Shown: positions 21,259 through 33,687 of the stretch, one piece after another
Numbering within the stretch: position 1 is the stretch's first letter
Layout of the letters: every line of letters starts with the position of its first letter
DNA from: Linnemannia hyalina
Taxonomy: Eukaryota; Mortierellomycota; Mortierellomycetes; Mortierellales; Mortierellaceae
DNA length: 64,000 bases
Assembly: GCA_019671135.1 (NCBI GenBank)
Contig: JAHRHY010000012.1
Location: forward strand, 372,001-436,000
Direction of reading: 5' to 3'
Translations under genes and position numbers: made by a program
Notes under the pieces: model-generated
What the model was told of the DNA's origin: nothing
What the model saw: only the letters and a program-made list of their open reading frames with translations
Database searches by the model: none

Positions 21259-24200
21259 GATGGTTGGTCTTGGGTGTTTACAGTTCGGGCAGAGGCTGAA
21301 GTGGAATGAAATTTTGCGCTTGTTACTGTTGATGCTGGTGAGAGGGTGGGAGGGCTGAGTAGAAAACAAATGTGATGAAGAAGATGAAGAAAATGAAGAA
21401 AGCAAAGAAAATGAAGAGAAAGAATTGAAAGAAGAAGAAGAGGAGGAGCATATGAAAGTGTAAGTGGATGACGATAAAGGGATTTGTTGTTCAAGCGCCA
21501 AGAGTGAGAAGGAGCGAGGTGGTGGTGACGGGATGGCGGTGATGGCGGTATGCATATCCTTTTTTCGGAATAAGGGGTGTCTGTTGTCAGTTGTCGTTTA
21601 TTCGTTTGTTTGTTTTGTTTGTTTTGTCTATTTGTTGTTTGTGTGTTCAAAGGACGTTGTTGATTATGCTGGGCGGATGTGGGCGGGATCGTAATAACGG
21701 CGGAGCGGTAGTAGTTGGATCGAATGGAGAAGGAGTTGCGAAAGCGACAGTGGAAAAGTGAAAATACTGGAAGAGTTAAGGACGGCGAGGCGAGTTCGAC
21801 TGGCACAAACTGGTTTTATTATGAGTGAGAGAGGAAGAACTAGAAAAGACAAAACAGAGAACAAGGTGTAAAAAATGGGAAACGTAGAAGAAATAACAAC
21901 ATGGAAAAGGCGGACATACTTTATAAGGATAAGAAGGATTGGAGTGACGATGAAGAGAGGATGAGACGAGGTCAGTGTGCTTGTTATTCAATCGATCCAC
22001 ATTAGATTTGAGAGCAGGGTGGTGGACAAACAAACAAACAAGCCAACACCACCAGCAATAGCAAAGGACAAACAGCAATTTCAGGGGTAAGCGTCTATGA
22101 ACAAACAGTCAGCTGGAAGACAACGAGGGTTGAGAGGAGTACGTAAAAGAGGAAGTGAGAACAATATATATGAATTGAAAGAAGAAATCCATTGGAAGGA
22201 AAGAAGATATAGTGCGAAGAAGGCGAGTATTGTCTTGACGTGTAAAAGCAAGCAACGAGAGCCGACAGGAAGGAGTCACTGACGACCGAGGGAAAAGGAC
22301 AACGAGATGAGGAAGGGAAAAGGAAGGAAAAGAAGGAAGGAAGGGATAAGGAATATTAAGTGGAGGACACGAATAACAAAAAGGTCCAAAAAGAAGAAAA
22401 AAGGAGAGGGAGAGACGAACAGAAGAAGCAAACAAACAAACAAACGACGAGCCTCTGTAATGAATGAATACATGAATGAATGGACAATCAATGAAAAAGG
22501 CGACAGCGAAAGGGACAAACAACAACAGCACACATAGAGAGTGAACAATGAAATGAGAGACTAGCGCCGTTTTTGCTGAGGTACCTGCTGGCCGGAACAG
22601 TCTCGTAGACTAACACACGCACACACGCTGCCGTGGCCATGGCCCTTGCATGGGGTCGTAATCAACCCTCGAGGAGTGACCACATGTAGAGTATTACACA
22701 TCTGCCGACATCATCGAGGATCGGGCAACATCGGGAAAGTATTCAATGACTCCAGATCTAAAAGATACCCATCATGTATTATATTAAAAAGCCGGGCGCT
22801 GACCACATGCAATTGTTCTTCTTGAAACCGTCGATTGGAAACCGGTGACGAGTCTTATTCAACAAACTACACAACAAATCAACGGTCTCGCAAGAGTAGG
22901 TCTGGTATCCATAGCACCACGCATCCCTTCTGTCCTACCCTAATCTCTTCCTTCACGTTTCTAGCAGAAATAGTGGTTGCCAATTCTAGTATTTTCTGTT
23001 CTCCTTTCTCTCCTTTCTCTCCATCCAGCGATTCTGCGGTTCTCTCCTACTTTATTTTTTCAGTCAATTGCATCCAACACCTTCTCTACCCTATCCATTT
23101 CACCCTCCTTCCTCTTTTCTTCGATGAAGGAGGTTCGATTCACGCTTTTTTTCTGTCTCTTTCTTCCCCTTTCTTTTTTTTCTCAAAAAACCCACTCCTC
23201 CAGCCCATTGTGTGGTTCCCTTTCTTCCCCCACCTTTCTCTCCTATTACTCATTCATCGCAGGTCGTTTCAAGGGTGCCCCATTTTTGTTCACCTGTTTT
23301 TTTCTCCTATCTTCTTCTTTCCCCTCAACTCTCTCCCTAGACCCTCGCTCTTTCGCTCAAAAGTCGAGCCCGATGACGCGTTTCAAGAAAAACTTCTACT
23401 CTTCCCCCTCCCCTTTCTTTTTCTATTCTTCGGCAGTTGTTATTGGAGTTTTGTCGGGACGGGACCAAGGGGTGTTTGTTGCCGTAGTCAACGCACAACA
23501 AAAGGGTGACTAGGGAATTAGCAAGTCAGAGAGAAAAGAATGAAAACCGCTCCACGCGTCCGCGAAGCGATCACTGCGACAAACCGCATCACCATTTGCA
23601 ATCATCGCTTTCATCATATTGATCATCGCCATCGTTTCCAGCTTTATCAGTCTCATCCCAAATCAGACAATCGTCGTAATCAATCCTGTTCATCTCGACG
23701 AGTAGAAAAAACATAATGTGGGCACACCTTTGCATGTAGGTAAGTTTGTCTGAAGTGTTCTTTCGCGGTCTAAAGATGATGGCTTGTGGTTATTAGATTG
23801 TGATCCACATTGTCACCAGATTTAAAAAATGCACACTTCTATTTCATTCTTGGAATAGTCTCGTCATGAGGTCTTGCTGTGATGTAGGATCAACTGCTTC
23901 ATTCACTAGCTAGGAAGAAAACGATCACCGCTTTTGCTCGTCTTCGCCTTCTCTCTCTACGATCATTTGAATACATGTGAAGACTGGTGCATATTTGGGG
24001 GGTATCATTTCTATGATGTCATTGTTGACACGTTTGGCCATGACAGACGACCTACTCGAACGCAAAAGTTCAGGGCAATGTATGGTTCCCGATCCAAATA
24101 GTAAACACCAGACATCAAACAATAAACAACAGTAAAAACAAGAGGACATTGTGAGAAGTCGAGGAGGAGATGAGGGGGTGAAGGTGGTTATGAACACGGA

Positions 24201-26020
24201 TGCCCTTTATTGATTTGGACACATGAACGCATTTCATGTCTTCCTCCCGTTCTTCAGAGTGTGAGCTCGGACTTGCTCTGTTCGATGTTCAATTGGTGGA
24301 CCAATCGTATATATGAGTGCCAATCGTTCAGTCCATCATTTCCTTTGACCAAACAGGGACTAGTTCTTTTTCCCGTCTTCCTCTCATCATGTCAGTATCC
24401 AAAAAGGGATGAATAACAACAGGGCATCCGTCCGCCTTGCAAGTTGGATGCAGGAGAAAAAAAAGAGGTCAACCCCTGTTATCTCTTTATCCTCAAACCC
24501 TACATGCATTCACTTTCTTGACCCTTCTTCCATTCTTACCTTCTCATACCCTTTCTTTCTCTCAATTCGGCTCTGACGACAAACAAAAACGGTTGCTCGT
24601 TTGATAAGCCGGTGGACATGGGCTGCTTTGGTGAAGTCGATTTTTTATTTCCTCAAGTATTTTTTTTTTTTCATCTCGTCGCCTAGAAGGCTTAACTACA
24701 AAAAAAAAAGTCGTTGCAAACTAGCGCTAGTTTCGGTAATTGCTGTTAGATATCCCTGTTTGTACGCTTATGCTTTCACGCAGGATGTAAAGTACTGCAC
24801 AGGATGGTAGTTCAAAACGGGGTGAGAGCGGACGGACGAATGGGAGTAAGGGTCGAATTTTTTTTTCGTCGTTACGTCGCCCAGTGCCATCTGTGATTTG
24901 TCGAGTTCATGCACCTTTTGCTTACCACATCTCAGCTTTCAGGTTTTGTCAAAGGGCCATAACCAAAACCAAGATGGAATGGATTGGGACAAGGGTTAGA
25001 GGAAAAGGAGAAGAGGGGTTTGTCGCATATGTAAGCACAAGGGAACGGGCCTTTTTTTCTCTTCCTCCACCTTGTACAGTTAGGAGCTCGGTGGCGAATA
25101 CCGTGAGCAAGGGCCAAGCAAACTAAACAAACAAACAAATAGGAGAAATAGGGAAGTAAGCATATCAAAAAAAAATCGAGAAGATGGAAAAAAAAGTAGC
25201 AGGAGCCGTTGGAAAATGAAGGTTTGCATGAATCTGCACAAAAAGAGAAAACAATGAGCTGAGAGTTTACTTCCTGTTACCTCATCTCGTTAGAGGGTAG
25301 TCTAGGGCAGGGGAGGAGGCGACGGTTGAAGGTGGGCGCCTTTGGAAGTCAATTAATTGATCAGGAAACTCATCCTTGGCCAAGTGAGGTTTTTGAGGCT
25401 GGCCTAGACTACCACTTAAGGGAGGCCCCATGTCTTCTTGCTCACCAAGGACCCAGTGGTCCTCTGCAAGGTGAAATTTATGATTTGCACTTTTTTCCGT
25501 TGGTGTGGCTCGCTTGGTTCGTGCGTGTGGTCCGCAACGGGTCTGTGTTTGTGGAGGAAGGAGCAGAATGCTACATGTATCAATTGAAATTTAGCGTGAG
25601 GGGGTGTGTGCTTGTGTTTGTGTAAGTGCCCTCAGCCGATGCATTACATCTCCCTGACAGAAAATTGACACAGCCTTATTATTTCCTTGGCAGTGCAGGT
25701 GCGTTCTCCCACTTGCAGCATTTGTGTTCCCACACTCCAGAAATCTAGATGGAAAAAAGCGATGGTTGGAAAAATGCGAGGCCAATCCATCGGCAATGGT
25801 AATACAAGAAATGTCGCAAGAAAAAAAAAAAAAGCCAGATGCTCAGATGGTAAGTTGGGCCACCAAAAAAAAAAAAAAAAAAAAAAAAAAAAAGCGCAAG
25901 CTCATACACAAAACACTGGTTTGATGTATGCCTTTGCGTTTGTGTTTGTGTTTGTGTTTGTTTGAGGGTGTGTGCTCATTCTTTCCGTGTCATATGTCTA
26001 TTACCTGAACAATTCTCCAA
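21259..26020. other. Long gene-free, low-complexity region
   Basis: About 4.8 kb with no recognisable gene. The first kilobase is purine-rich on the plus strand and so pyrimidine-rich in the direction of the 18856-21258 gene; it is probably leader and promoter. Frames at 22835-23513 are Ser/Phe/Leu translations of CT-rich sequence. Short repeats include CAAA units near 22429-22445, a run of about 29 A at 25864-25893 and GTGTTT units at 25935-25963. Confidence 0.45.
25864..25893 (+). repeat. Poly(A) tract of about 29 bases
   Basis: An uninterrupted A run with no coding sequence immediately upstream, so there is no sign of a processed retrocopy. Its length may be imprecise in the assembly. Confidence 0.8.
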
Positions 26021-26028
26021 GCACACCA

Positions 26029-26035
26029 TATAAAA
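26029..26035 (+). promoter_or_regulatory. TATA-like box before a candidate small gene
   Basis: TATAAAA lies about 195 bases upstream of the ATG at 26230, in a region otherwise poor in such motifs. It is suggestive only. Confidence 0.25.
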
Positions 26036-26229
26036 GAGAGAGGACTGGTGTGTGCGCGTGGGCGCTCAATTGTTTTGGTTCTGTCTCGTCACAAGCTCAG
26101 TGCCCAATTTTCTCCTACTTGAACGACTCTAGCCTACCAATATTTTCTCCTAGGAACGATTCGTTTTCATTTTTCCATCCCACAGATACATCGATTAGCG
26201 TGTCTGCGCGTCGCATTTTCATATTCTCC

Positions 26230-26565
26230 ATGCTTTCATCATCCGTTGAAACAAAAAGCCCTGACCTCAGCCCTCTCTCGACGTTTATGTTAACAAGACA
26301 CTCGTGGACGTGGCACTCCATCATTCCCTCGGAGGAACAGAAAAGGGGCGGATCGGGCTTGGATCAGTCAACTTCTAAAAAGACACGTCCTCCGATCGCT
26401 ACGGAGGGTCTTCATGGGTCACTGAAACAAGTCACGAAAAAGAAGGCGGGCGGAGGAGCACGAGGAGACCCTGAACACCAAAAGAAACGACTGAAAACAA
26501 ATGATGGCGCAGACTCGAACCCAAAACCTTCATCAAAGGCGTCGTCAATCTACGCCTTTCCATAA
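26230..26565 (+). CDS. Candidate small basic protein (111 aa), unrecognised
   Basis: ATG at 26230 to TAA at 26565. The second half is rich in Lys, Gly, Ser and Pro (for example TKKKAGGGARGDPEHQKKR) with low hydrophobicity, unlike the Ser/Phe translations of neighbouring CT-rich DNA. A TATA-like box is upstream. No domain is recognised, and a chance frame is quite possible. The frame is open upstream to 25972. Confidence 0.25.
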   Translation: MLSSSVETKSPDLSPLSTFMLTRHSWTWHSIIPSEEQKRGGSGLDQSTSKKTRPPIATEGLHGSLKQVTKKKAGGGARGDPEHQKKRLKTNDGADSNPKPSSKASSIYAFP

Positions 26566-27114
26566 AACACACACACGCTCAAAGGACCGTCATGGCACAA
26601 CCAACAAAACAAGCTTTCAAAATCGATCCTTCCAGGTCCCTGTTCATTTACGAGAAAAAAAGTGAACCAAACGCGTCCATTTAGGTCCAATTTACGATTG
26701 TGCTTGTCGCGGATAGCAGCCTGTGGCCTGTGTTGTGACAATTATGTAAAGAAAAATAGGTCAGGTCCTACGGCCAGTGCTCGCGTCTCTAATGTACCAA
26801 CCTGCTGCCCCCTTACTTCTACCTCAACCTTTCCATCTCATTATCCCTCACTCCCCATCTCTCGCGCTCGGTTAGTCATCTGCCACTCTGCCGCCCCACA
26901 CACACCCTCGCATGAATATGCTTTGAAATGGGACATTTGCTCACTCTGAGTAGAAATGCAATTGGGAGGATTCTGAAAATAGGGAGGTGAAACGAGAAGC
27001 GACTTTCATTTTTGCTATTTCAGGTTTGTCTATTTCCACTTTCCCCGTCAACCAGCCATAAAGAAAAAGAGTGAGCGAGTGGTTGGTGGTTCTCATGATA
27101 ATCTTTTTCTTATG

Positions 27115-27115
<1 letters not shown>

Positions 27116-27146
<31 letters not shown>
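27116..27146 (+). repeat. (AC)n microsatellite
   Basis: About 15 AC dinucleotides roughly 300 bases downstream of the RER1 stop. Confidence 0.85.
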
Positions 27147-27147
<1 letters not shown>

Positions 27148-27446
27148 ACATATTTACACCATGTCGCCGTTCGATTTGCGTATCCTTCAAAAAGTGTTTG
27201 TATTATGGTTATTGTTCTCTATCAAAACTCTACTTTTTGATGCGTCGTGTTTGTTCTGGCCCTTCTCCGTTTGTGTCGTTATTGGGCTGGCTTGCGGGCT
27301 GGCTACTATTGTTGTTGCTGGGGTCTATTAGTCAAGAGGTTCAGAGGTCACAGGCTACCTCCCACCTCCTTTCTTATCCAAACCTCCTCCTCCTCCTCCT
27401 ACTCTTCCTAGTCCCTCAGTCCAGCAATCGCGTGCTCTGTGTTGCC

Positions 27447-28850
27447 CTAGGAGAAGCTCTTGTTGCCTCCGCCATATGACTTCTTGCCAATGTTGAAGGG
27501 GATATAGCGGTACTTAATCATGTGCTTGATCTGGCGCTTCATAGTCAAAGTGAAGAGGACGCAGAAATACACCAGAAGGATGGGCCAGAACACAGGGATG
27601 TCAAAGATGCGGAACAGGGTGCAAAAGAAAGCGATCACTATCGAGCGTGTCGCAGAATGCCTACACGAGACAAATCATATGAAAAACAAAAATAAGCGGT
27701 TAATAAATGAGCAAAGAATGTTCCCTTGCGGGGAGTGCTGTGAAAGAAAATGAAAGTCTTGTCTCAGTTGCCGTGTCGGAGCGTGGTAAAGTTGCCCAAA
27801 AGCGTGATAGGCGAGAGGAAGAGGGAGCACAAAAACGAGTTCCATTTTGAAAGATCATGCCATCCCCTCCTCGTCATACCAATCATCCGATCCTGTCATC
27901 CTATCCAGTATGCACGTTGTCATTTCTCCTTGTCCATTGATTAAGATCCATGATTTGAATAGGGCTCCTGTAACCAGCCTGCAAAGCAAAAGGAGACTCA
28001 CCAGAACTTGAACTCGGGTAGCCTCCGAACAAAGGGACGGAACTCGTCGTCGGATCTTGTGGGCAGCACGGGTCCTCCTTCTTCGACGGAATCGGCTTCC
28101 ATGTCCATCTCGAGCGAGGGATCAATCTTGGGCTGCAAGAAGGCCAGGAAGAGATTGAGAAGATAGATGCCCAGGGCGTAGGTGACGATATACCATCCTT
28201 GAGCAATGAACACCCTGATAAAGTAGATCACAAGGACCACTGCCGTGAATGCCCAGCGCTCTCTGGTGTGAGGTGTGGCTTTGTCGAGGATCGCTTGGTA
28301 GCGCTAATATCGTGATTGAAAATAATGACGACAAAGATGCACCAGAGTCATGTTAGGAGGCTCAATTGACAGCTTCTTGGAAGTACAGTCGACATTTCCT
28401 GGCTCCCGCTCCTTGGTTCTCAACTGACGGATCTGCGATCATCGATCCTCCTGATCAATGGTCTAATAAGGTAACTCTCACATGGCAACCACGTCCGTCC
28501 GTCCTGTGGTACGCGAATACAAAAGCAATCGGTGCTCTGTACCAGTCTGGCGGTATGTCTCCTGAGCTGTGCTCGTCATCTTGCAATGTTTAACCTGATG
28601 ATGGTCCCGACATCCTGATCAGCACTCAGATGCATCTGCCCTCCTAGTTCACGCTTCCTTGACTGTAATCAATCCTTCCTATACGTGCGGTCCTTCCAGA
28701 TGACAACTGGACAACAAACACAAGCAACGTTGTATGCATCCTGATGGTCAAATGTGCATGTAGTTGACGAGATGATGAAGGACATACCTGTTCAAGGGCC
28801 GACTTTTGGGCCCAGAAGGCATTGCCTTCTTCAGGTGCATCGGAGTTCAT
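27447..28850 (-). CDS. RER1: RER1, ER retrieval receptor of the early Golgi
   Basis: Three exons: 28850-28788, 28303-28002, 27660-27447. They encode 192 residues, close to yeast Rer1 (188). The sequence follows the family closely: [13 protein letters not shown], then the first two membrane helices ([31 protein letters not shown]), the polar loop ending [16 protein letters not shown], the second helix pair ([24 protein letters not shown]...), and a basic tail ending in KKSYGGGNK. Rer1 is a four-helix protein that recognises transmembrane segments of escaped ER proteins and returns them by COPI vesicles. The phase-2 junction rebuilds the W-H-S codons at the loop end, confirming intron 2 (341 nt). 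Intron 1 is 484 nt. Confidence 0.95.
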
Positions 28851-29132
28851 GGTGCTTGTCGGTATTGTTACTTTTCTTGTTCTTCTGTCGACGGTGTGGT
28901 TGCGGTGTGGTTCGGCAGAGTATGTTACGTGTATATGTATGTTCCGATCGGAGAAAGAAAAGGCCAAGAAAAGATGATGCGGCGAGGATGATGATGCGAA
29001 CGGGAAGAAAAACAGAAAAAAAGAAGGAGCAATAGAAGAGATGGTTGGGCTGACCCACATTGGAACGTTTCTCTGTGTGCGACAATGAAACAAAACGAAG
29101 AGGCGACTGCTAATTTAATTGGGGGTTCCTTA

Positions 29133-30567
29133 TTATTGGCTGTCTGCCTGGGGCCGGCTCCCGATCCAGGCTGCAAACGCGTCGTCACCACGGCCACGCT
29201 TGCAAATCCACAAAAAATGCACACTGCTCAACGACCCGCCGTCACCCATCTTGTGAGTATCGTCCTGCTCATCCTCAGACTCACTCACTGGGTCCACAAC
29301 TGACGCCTCTGATGCACACGTGTCCTTATCTTCCTCCTCAGAGTCGGATCCAGACGAGTAGTCCACCAGGGCAAGGAGACCTGGCTTTTTCGTCGATCCG
29401 GCCTCAGGTGTACTCATAGCGCGGTCAATCTCCTCCTTGGCCAGTCTCAACCATCTATCCTCGTCTTCCGACTCTTGGCCTTCCTCGTCTTCCGACCCTT
29501 GGCCTTCCTTTTCTTCAATGCTTATATCACCTTCATCCTTGGCATCCCCTCCGGAGACAAACTTGCTCATGTCGAAATCGAATGCCTCCCATTCAATGAC
29601 TCGCCCTTCAAGTCCCCACTTTTCCAGCAGGTGGTCGATATTCCGTTTTGCACTCCTGTTCTGATACGTCGTCAAAAAGACACAGTCTGGGTTGTGGCGG
29701 TTGATGATAAACGAGACTGTCGCAAGCAATGGCTCAAAATCTAACACGCAAGCAAAAGCAATTGGCAGGTGTTAATTGACTTTGCAAATAAATGGTGAAT
29801 TGATAAAACAGAGTGCGGACGTCCATCAGGAGTTCCAAAAGAAGGTACCTGGTGGGTTGTAGAAGGTGTCGCTCCCAAGGATTAGATCAATATTTCCTGC
29901 ATTACTGGTCCCTCCCTTGACTTGAACAATTGGAGAGACGTCCTTGAGAAGCTGTAGTAGACCACCATCAGGGTTACGAGGGCTCGCCAGCGTAAAGTCA
30001 CCCCAGCCTAGAGACCGCACCATAATCCTGTATTGCTGTTGCTGTGGCTGATCCATTGACCATGATATATGGTTCTCCTGGTAAGCTCGCTGAATGTTAT
30101 CCAGAATATGCGGCGCATTGGGTCGGTCTGTAGTGATGAGAACCGTAGATCCTGGAGTCGTAGTCTTGGCGAGCAAGAGGGAGGGTAGTGCGGTGCCTGC
30201 TCCAAGTTCAAGGATGATCTTTGGGTTTTCGGTGGTTCCTGTGAACATATCGAGGCGATGGAATATGAACTCTGCTAGAACTAGTGCGGACGGCCAGACA
30301 TAGAGACCAAAGTCTGCGTCGAGTAGCTACAGCCGATGAAAGAGGATCATAACAGGCGTCAGTCACTGAATGGGTAGCAGGTTCATGACAGATTCAACGA
30401 AGGTGTCTGGCTGGTTTTTGTTCACTATTGCTGAGGATGGAATGCAGTACCTCAAGAACCTTGACGGTGACGGCTCGCTGGTTGGACACGTAGTGGTACT
30501 GCTTGCATGCTTGTCGATGTTGGTTGCTGGATGAGGATGAAGACGAGGAAGAAGAAAGGGAATCCAT
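29133..30567 (-). CDS. METTL23-type protein methyltransferase with acidic insert
   Basis: Three exons: 30567-30451, 30326-29849, 29740-29133. They encode 400 residues. Family hallmarks: DFGLYVWPSALVLAEF, the SAM-binding motif ILELGAGTALPSLLLA, LGWGDF, then LILGSDTFYNPPDFEPLL and TTYQNRSA, as in METTL23 and related lysine/arginine methyltransferases (MTF16 family). The conserved SDxFYxPxDFE string is restored exactly across the second intron. Between about residues 259 and 366 there is a Glu/Asp/Ser-rich insert, after which a short strand (SVHFLWICKRG) seems to complete the Rossmann fold. The substrate is unknown; the animal METTL23 modifies histone H3 arginine. The gene diverges from the cofactor C gene with 115 bases between starts. 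Confidence 0.85.
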
Positions 30568-30682
30568 TGGTAAAAATAAAAAAATGCAAAACTAAAAAAT
30601 AAACTTGGTCACCGCCCCTGAACAAGTTATTTCAATTTTCACACCTCCCTCACATCAACCATCTCACCCATCTCCCACTGTC
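30568..30682. promoter_or_regulatory. 115-bp divergent promoter region
   Basis: The start codons of the methyltransferase (minus) and of tubulin cofactor C (plus) are separated by only 115 bases, which must hold both leaders and core promoters. It includes an A/T-rich core around 30570-30603 (AAAAATAAAAAAATGC...AAAAAATAAA). No classical TATA box is evident in the plus direction. Confidence 0.6.
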
Positions 30683-32054
30683 ATGTCCGAAGCATCAAAA
30701 GACTTTCGCGCCACATTCGATCCAGAGAAACAGAGTATGCAGGACAATACCAAGACCATGCAATCGATAAAAAGTGCCGTGTATCTTAAAAGAAAAGATC
30801 AGAGAGACGCCACTAACTATGCTGTTACTTCCTTGTTATTTGACGTAGGCATTGAGGAGGCTCTGGAAGGATTGGACAAGGTGCCCAAAGACGAGCTTCA
30901 GGCCAACATCGACAGCATTGTCCAGCGGATTAATGCTCTAGAAAAGACAGTGACTGCAAAGATCAGCATCCTGCCCGCCTTTGACGCTAGGATGTGTATG
31001 GAGGTAAGTTAGACAGCATCACCGCCTGGACAAAGCATTGGCAGAGACCCAGCAGTATAATGGATGGAAGGCACTAACTGACTCCCCTACTTGCGTATTA
31101 ATAGGCAATCAAGTCTATGTCGGAGAAACTGGCTCAGTTACGGGCGAAACTCGTCCCCAAGGCAAAGTTCTCGTTCAAGTCCAGGAAAACAGCAGGGGCC
31201 ACACCATCACCAGCTAGCACACCCAAGCCCGCCGCTTCACCAAAACCGACTGTATCAACACCAACCATAGATCAAAGTCAGTTCTTAAAGTTTGAAGACC
31301 GGACAGGGGAGCACTTGTTCATCGGATCCCTTTCGGTGTCAGAGACAGAATCAAGGGCAGCAAAGGACGTGGCTCTTACCAACTTGACGGATTGCACCAT
31401 TAATTTGGTCCATGATATTCCTCTCGGTGCTATCCATGTCAAGAACTTGAAGCGCTGTACACTTGTCTTCCCACCTGTGTCTGGAAGTATTTTGTTGCAC
31501 GACTGTGAAGGATGCACCTTGATCGGTGCCTGTCACCAGGTACTTCAATCCCTTGGCTGTCTATTTGTTTAATTGACCAAGGGAGTTTTCCAAGTAACTA
31601 ACTTTTACATGTTCAATTGAACTTCTTGCTGGTAGTCTCGGATGCATACATCGACAAACATGAACATCTATATCCACGTGACAAGCGAGCCCATTATTGA
31701 GGACTGCACCGACATGCGATTTGCGCCCTATGGACAAATCTTGCCCTCTGAGGAACTCGACCGTCTCTTCGAGGTAACGAGCATGTATTTGGCGTACCTT
31801 GAAGAACAAGAAAAGGGCAATTGAAAGAATTAAATGGATGGCAACTAACACAGTTCGCTTTCTTCGACAAAACAAAAAATGTATAGGCTGCTCAGCTGAA
31901 CCAGGGAGTGAACTTGTACGATAAGGTAAAGGACTTTAACTGGCTGCGACAACAACAATCGCCCAACTGGAGGCTTTTGGAGGATAGCGAGCTCCAACCC
32001 GAGATTGTCGCAAAGGTCTTGGCCAAAGATCGATCAGAGGCTGTGGCAAAGTAA
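30683..32054 (+). CDS. TBCC: Tubulin-folding cofactor C
   Basis: Four exons, all in phase 0: 30683-31003, 31105-31539, 31636-31773, 31887-32054. They encode 353 residues. The N-terminal third is helical and charged (spectrin-like domain of cofactor C). Residues about 140-185 are a Pro/Thr/Ala linker. The C-terminal half is a TBCC/CAP-like beta-helix with repeating elements (LTNLTDCTINL, VKNLKRCTLVF, LHDCEGCTLIGACHQ). In human cofactor C a catalytic arginine finger stimulates GTP hydrolysis by beta-tubulin; the equivalent here is probably Arg254 in the SRMHTS segment at the start of exon 3. It acts with cofactors D and E in making assembly-competent tubulin dimers. Confidence 0.9.
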
Positions 32055-32335
32055 AATAAACACCATGCCAAGAAGAAAGACGAATGTCCGTGTATGTCTT
32101 GTCCCATCACTCTTCGCCCGCGCGCATTGGCCTACCACGGCGGGACAAAATCCTTTGTTGTCATGATGATCGAAATTATTTTCTTTCTAGTTGTGTTCGG
32201 CCTCCCCTTGATTGCAGGTCCATGGTTCAGTCCAGAGCCAGAACACACAAAAATAGTTTCTTCTTTGGTCTTTTTTTCTATTTCTGAGCCTCTTCACTTT
32301 TTTAGCTTTTCTCTACTTTTCTTTCTTTTGCACAT

Positions 32336-32362
32336 TCATTCATTTATTCATTCATTCATTCC
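32336..32362 (+). repeat. (ATTC)n tetranucleotide repeat in leader of CAX4
   Basis: About six imperfect ATTC/ATTT units in the CT-rich leader between cofactor C and the dolichyldiphosphatase gene. Confidence 0.7.
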
Positions 32363-32515
32363 TCACTCCTCCTCTTCTTGCACGCAAACATCAACAACAA
32401 ACTCACTCCCCTCTGCTGTCGACATTCAACCGTTACGCACAACAACAACTGTCTCTTCGCCCAGCTCCTTCAACCACTCTCAATATCTTGACCTTCACAA
32501 CACATATATACCGTC

Positions 32516-33687
32516 ATGCATGATATCCTACCAACAAAGTCCAACTTCCCCCCTCATCATACCCTCACATCCCTCTCTCTCACACACGTCCTCCACGGCA
32601 GCGATATATACTCAAAGATCTTTGCCCACCTTACTCTATCGCCCTTGGCCATCACTTGCAGTTATGTCGCCGTCATGCTCACCACAAGAGATCTCACCGT
32701 CATCCTTATGCTCGTCGGTCAATTGTTGAACGAATGCGTCAACTTTGTTCTCAAACGGTTTGTCAAACAAGCTAGGCCCACAGGTAAGGCTATCACGGAC
32801 ATCGGCTAGCAAACAAACAAAAAAAAACCGTTGCGCTGAACGGGAAAGAGAGAGAGGAATTTGCATACGATCGGTCTGTCTGGTCATTCGCCAACACTCA
32901 CCTGTCCACTTACTTATCATGACATGATGTACTTGATAGAATACCTTGGAGATGGATACGGAATGCCTTCCAGTCACTCACAGTTCATGGCGTACTTTGC
33001 CACCTACATGATCATCCTTATGTACCGATCGTAAGTTGCAGGAAGCACCAACAAGCGATCATGCACCTATGTCGACTCAATTGCCCCTTCCTCCCTCGGC
33101 ATGATAAAACACGGAGAACTCACAACATTTCCATCTTTGCTTCTTTAACGCTTGTAGGGGTGTATCAGATGGAGCTGTCAGTCCCCATGTTGTTACGGTC
33201 TTGGTTCTGATCTGGTCCTCGCTTGTCATCTACTCTCGGTATGGATTGTTCACTTTGTTCCGTGGAAAGCATTTCAAGACAGAGAGGCATTGTAACCCAC
33301 ACAACGTCCAGGGACTACAGCTCTACCAGGAACTGATAGGGAAAGAAAGAAGAACAAAGGAAGCACAATAACAGAGGGAAGATGGAAATATCTCTAACAT
33401 AATTTCTCTATCTTTTTATCCATCATCACACTCTTAGTGTCCATCTGTATTATCACACGTGGCAGCAAGTGGTAGCAGGATCGATCTGCGGATGTCTGTT
33501 TGCAGTAGGGTACTATTTCTTTGTTAACCGGTTCTTGCGTTCCCGGGGCATGCAGGACTGGATGCTGGACAACTCGTTTGCACAGTGGGCGCATATCGTT
33601 GATCGGGAACAGATGGACAACGTGTACGAATGGGAATGGAACCAGTTTCAGCAGTGGCGCAAGATCAACCTGGGTAAGGCCAATTGA
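32516..33687 (+). CDS. CAX4: Dolichyldiphosphatase (PAP2 family)
   Basis: Four exons: 32516-32783, 32940-33030, 33158-33238, 33438-33687. They encode 229 residues. The three PAP2 phosphatase motifs are present and all lie across or near splice sites that rebuild them: KRFVKQARPT (motif 1), YGMPSSHSQ (motif 2, with the catalytic His) and SRVHLYYHTWQQVVAG (motif 3). Several hydrophobic helices fit an ER membrane protein. It removes phosphate from dolichyl diphosphate released on the luminal side by oligosaccharyltransferase, recycling the carrier for N-glycosylation (yeast Cax4, human DOLPP1). The length matches the family. The last intron (199 nt) is the longest. Confidence 0.92.

Noticed and set aside
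22835..23513. Open frames of 178-224 codons on the plus strand
   Set aside because: They are Ser/Phe/Leu/Pro translations of CT- and T-rich DNA, overlap in two frames, and show no motif or upstream promoter logic; composition explains them.
25864..25893. Poly(A) tract as the tail of a retroelement
   Set aside because: No element body, reverse transcriptase remnant or target-site duplication was seen next to it.
26500..26560. Minus-strand GGGTTCGAGTCTGCGCC resembling the 3' end of a tRNA
   Set aside because: A 7-bp acceptor stem can be drawn with GGCGTAG, but the T-stem does not pair and the total length would be only 51 nt, with no anticodon arm.
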